Positions 63,362 through 64,000 of a DNA stretch of 64,000 bases are shown piece by piece. How positions within the stretch are numbered: position 1 is the first letter of the stretch; every line of letters starts with the position of its first letter. This stretch comes from Clostridiaceae bacterium (GTDB lineage: Bacteria > Bacillota > Clostridia > Peptostreptococcales > Natronincolaceae). The position numbers and the translations under genes are program-made. The notes under the pieces were generated by a model that saw only the letters and a list, made by a program, of their open reading frames with translations, was not told where the DNA came from and ran no database searches. The stretch is from NCBI GenBank assembly GCA_018432235.1, contig JAHDLO010000018.1:62001-126000 (forward strand), read 5' to 3'.

Positions 63362-63534
63362 GCTTCCCTTCGTCTTCTAACCGTCATCAAACCGCCTATT
63401 CGCCCTGTTTCCTTGGCAGTTAAGCCACCCCAGCCAACGTTTTTGACCTTCTCTATAAGGCCCAACTCCTCAGCAATCTCGTATTTCATCAAAAGCTCAT
63501 CAGAAAATTCCTTTTTTTGTTGATTATTTTCCAT
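63340..63534 (-). CDS. Alpha/beta-type small acid-soluble spore protein
   Basis: The 64-residue protein has the SASP signature: a GPR protease site in 'KYEIAEELGL', then 'WGGLTAKETGRIGGLMT'. These proteins coat DNA in the dormant spore and protect it from UV and peroxide, and are degraded at germination. The start has GGAGGGATTGCT upstream. It proves the organism forms endospores. Confidence 0.94.
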   Translation of the reverse strand: MENNQQKKEFSDELLMKYEIAEELGLIEKVKNVGWGGLTAKETGRIGGLMTVRRRREAKEAQNS

Positions 63535-63742
63535 AGCAATCCCTCCATGAGATTATTATAGAAGTAAAAACGTCAAATTATACAAAATTATAGGCCTAGT
63601 TTTAGCAATAAAGAGTGACACGATATTCATATGTTAAATAAAAGAAATATTTACAATTTCAATTGATTCTATCCCAAAAGAATGATAAATTAATTGTGCT
63701 ACGAAAACTTCTATTTCTCACTCCCCCGTTAGAAAATAGAAC

Positions 63743-63812
63743 AAAAAAAGGACTGTCCCCGCAGTCCTTTTTTTATATCACTGGAAAACAAACGTGGCGA
63801 AGCCACTTTTGT
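63743..63812 (-). terminator. Two hairpins after the truncated membrane gene
   Basis: AAAAAAAGGACT (63743-63754) pairs with AGTCCTTTTTTT (63763-63774) around GTCCCCGC. AACAAA...GTGGC (63787-63797) pairs with GCCAC...TTTGTT (63801-63812). Both lie past the stop at 63829. Confidence 0.75.
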
Positions 63813-63828
63813 TCTATATATTATAACT

Positions 63829-64000
63829 TTAACCAAGCTTAATGATTTCAGCGATTTGAACATAGGCTACATAAATGAAAAATGGAATAACAAACAGCAG
63901 CGGAACATATGACCCAAAGGTGGTCTTTTTAACTTCATTATTTAGACTCGTACCTTCGTCTAAAATACTGCTATCCTCTATAGCTATATCATTTTTTGCC
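63829..64000 (-). CDS. Membrane protein, 3' end only (start beyond window)
   Basis: An open frame enters from the right edge on the minus strand and stops with TAA at 63831-63829. The visible about 56 residues end in one hydrophobic helix ('YVPLLFVIPFFIYVAYV') and a short charged tail (QIAEIIKLG). The rest lies outside, so no function is given. Confidence 0.65.
   Translation of the reverse strand, partial: AKNDIAIEDSSILDEGTSLNNEVKKTTFGSYVPLLFVIPFFIYVAYVQIAEIIKLG

Overview
The window reads as chromosomal DNA of a low-GC, spore-forming, anaerobic Firmicute of class Clostridia. The evidence is an alpha/beta-type small acid-soluble spore protein, the sporulation-associated YtxC protein, T-box leaders on pheS and thrS, an L20-type leader with an AUU start on infC, a KtrAB potassium system, and the Clostridia-like run U32 peptidase / ZapA / PheT / PheS. 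Alkaliphilus-like relatives are a reasonable guess, but the species cannot be fixed from the sequence. Most genes lie on the minus strand. No CRISPR array, prophage or intact insertion sequence was seen.

Layout. 1-9200: the 3' end of a cyclase-family hydrolase, a two-gene envelope operon (polysaccharide deacetylase and BNR-type lipoprotein), a PucR regulator, two orphan membrane proteins, a flavin reductase-like protein, and a redox-flavoured group (C_GCAxxG_C_C protein, D-threonine aldolase-like PLP enzyme, CC/Se-motif protein). 9400-15700: a phosphodiester glycosidase-like surface protein, a MATE exporter, and a PEP-utilising phosphotransferase resembling rifamycin phosphotransferases behind a TetR gene with a clear promoter and operator. 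15800-20500: a YclNOPQ-like iron-siderophore ABC importer facing a divergent AraC regulator. 20600-26700: a copper-amine-oxidase-N-domain surface protein, a SecA2-like ATPase, small unknowns, and an OhrR-type regulator with a glutathione peroxidase. 26700-32700: response regulator, sensor kinase and anchored propeller protein, facing a VanY-type carboxypeptidase, then a DUF401 permease.

32700-45330 is the housekeeping core: U32 peptidase, ZapA, PheT, PheS with T-box, an rRNA/tRNA methyltransferase, KtrA, KtrB, and rplT-rpmI-infC with its leader. A compact FtsH-like protease follows at 45782.

The most interesting region is 47823-54370. It is a five-gene minus-strand cluster reading radical SAM/SPASM maturase, a 57-residue four-cysteine peptide, an 18-bp attenuator-like hairpin, an FtsX-type permease, a MacB-type ATPase and a full-size ABC exporter. 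It looks like a RiPP (sactipeptide/ranthipeptide-like) biosynthesis, export and immunity locus whose precursor I cannot place in a known family. It sits between an ftsH-like gene and thrS.

54800-64000: thrS with T-box, DUF445, YtxC, a PadR/DUF2812 pair with an operator inside its promoter, a tRNA operon (Phe-Gly-Cys), Hsp33, a cold-shock protein, a methyltransferase, a SASP, and the 3' end of a membrane protein. A small family of palindromes with a GGGACG core sits exactly on the stop codons of three unrelated genes (7296, 47369, 54860), always in the sense orientation of the gene.
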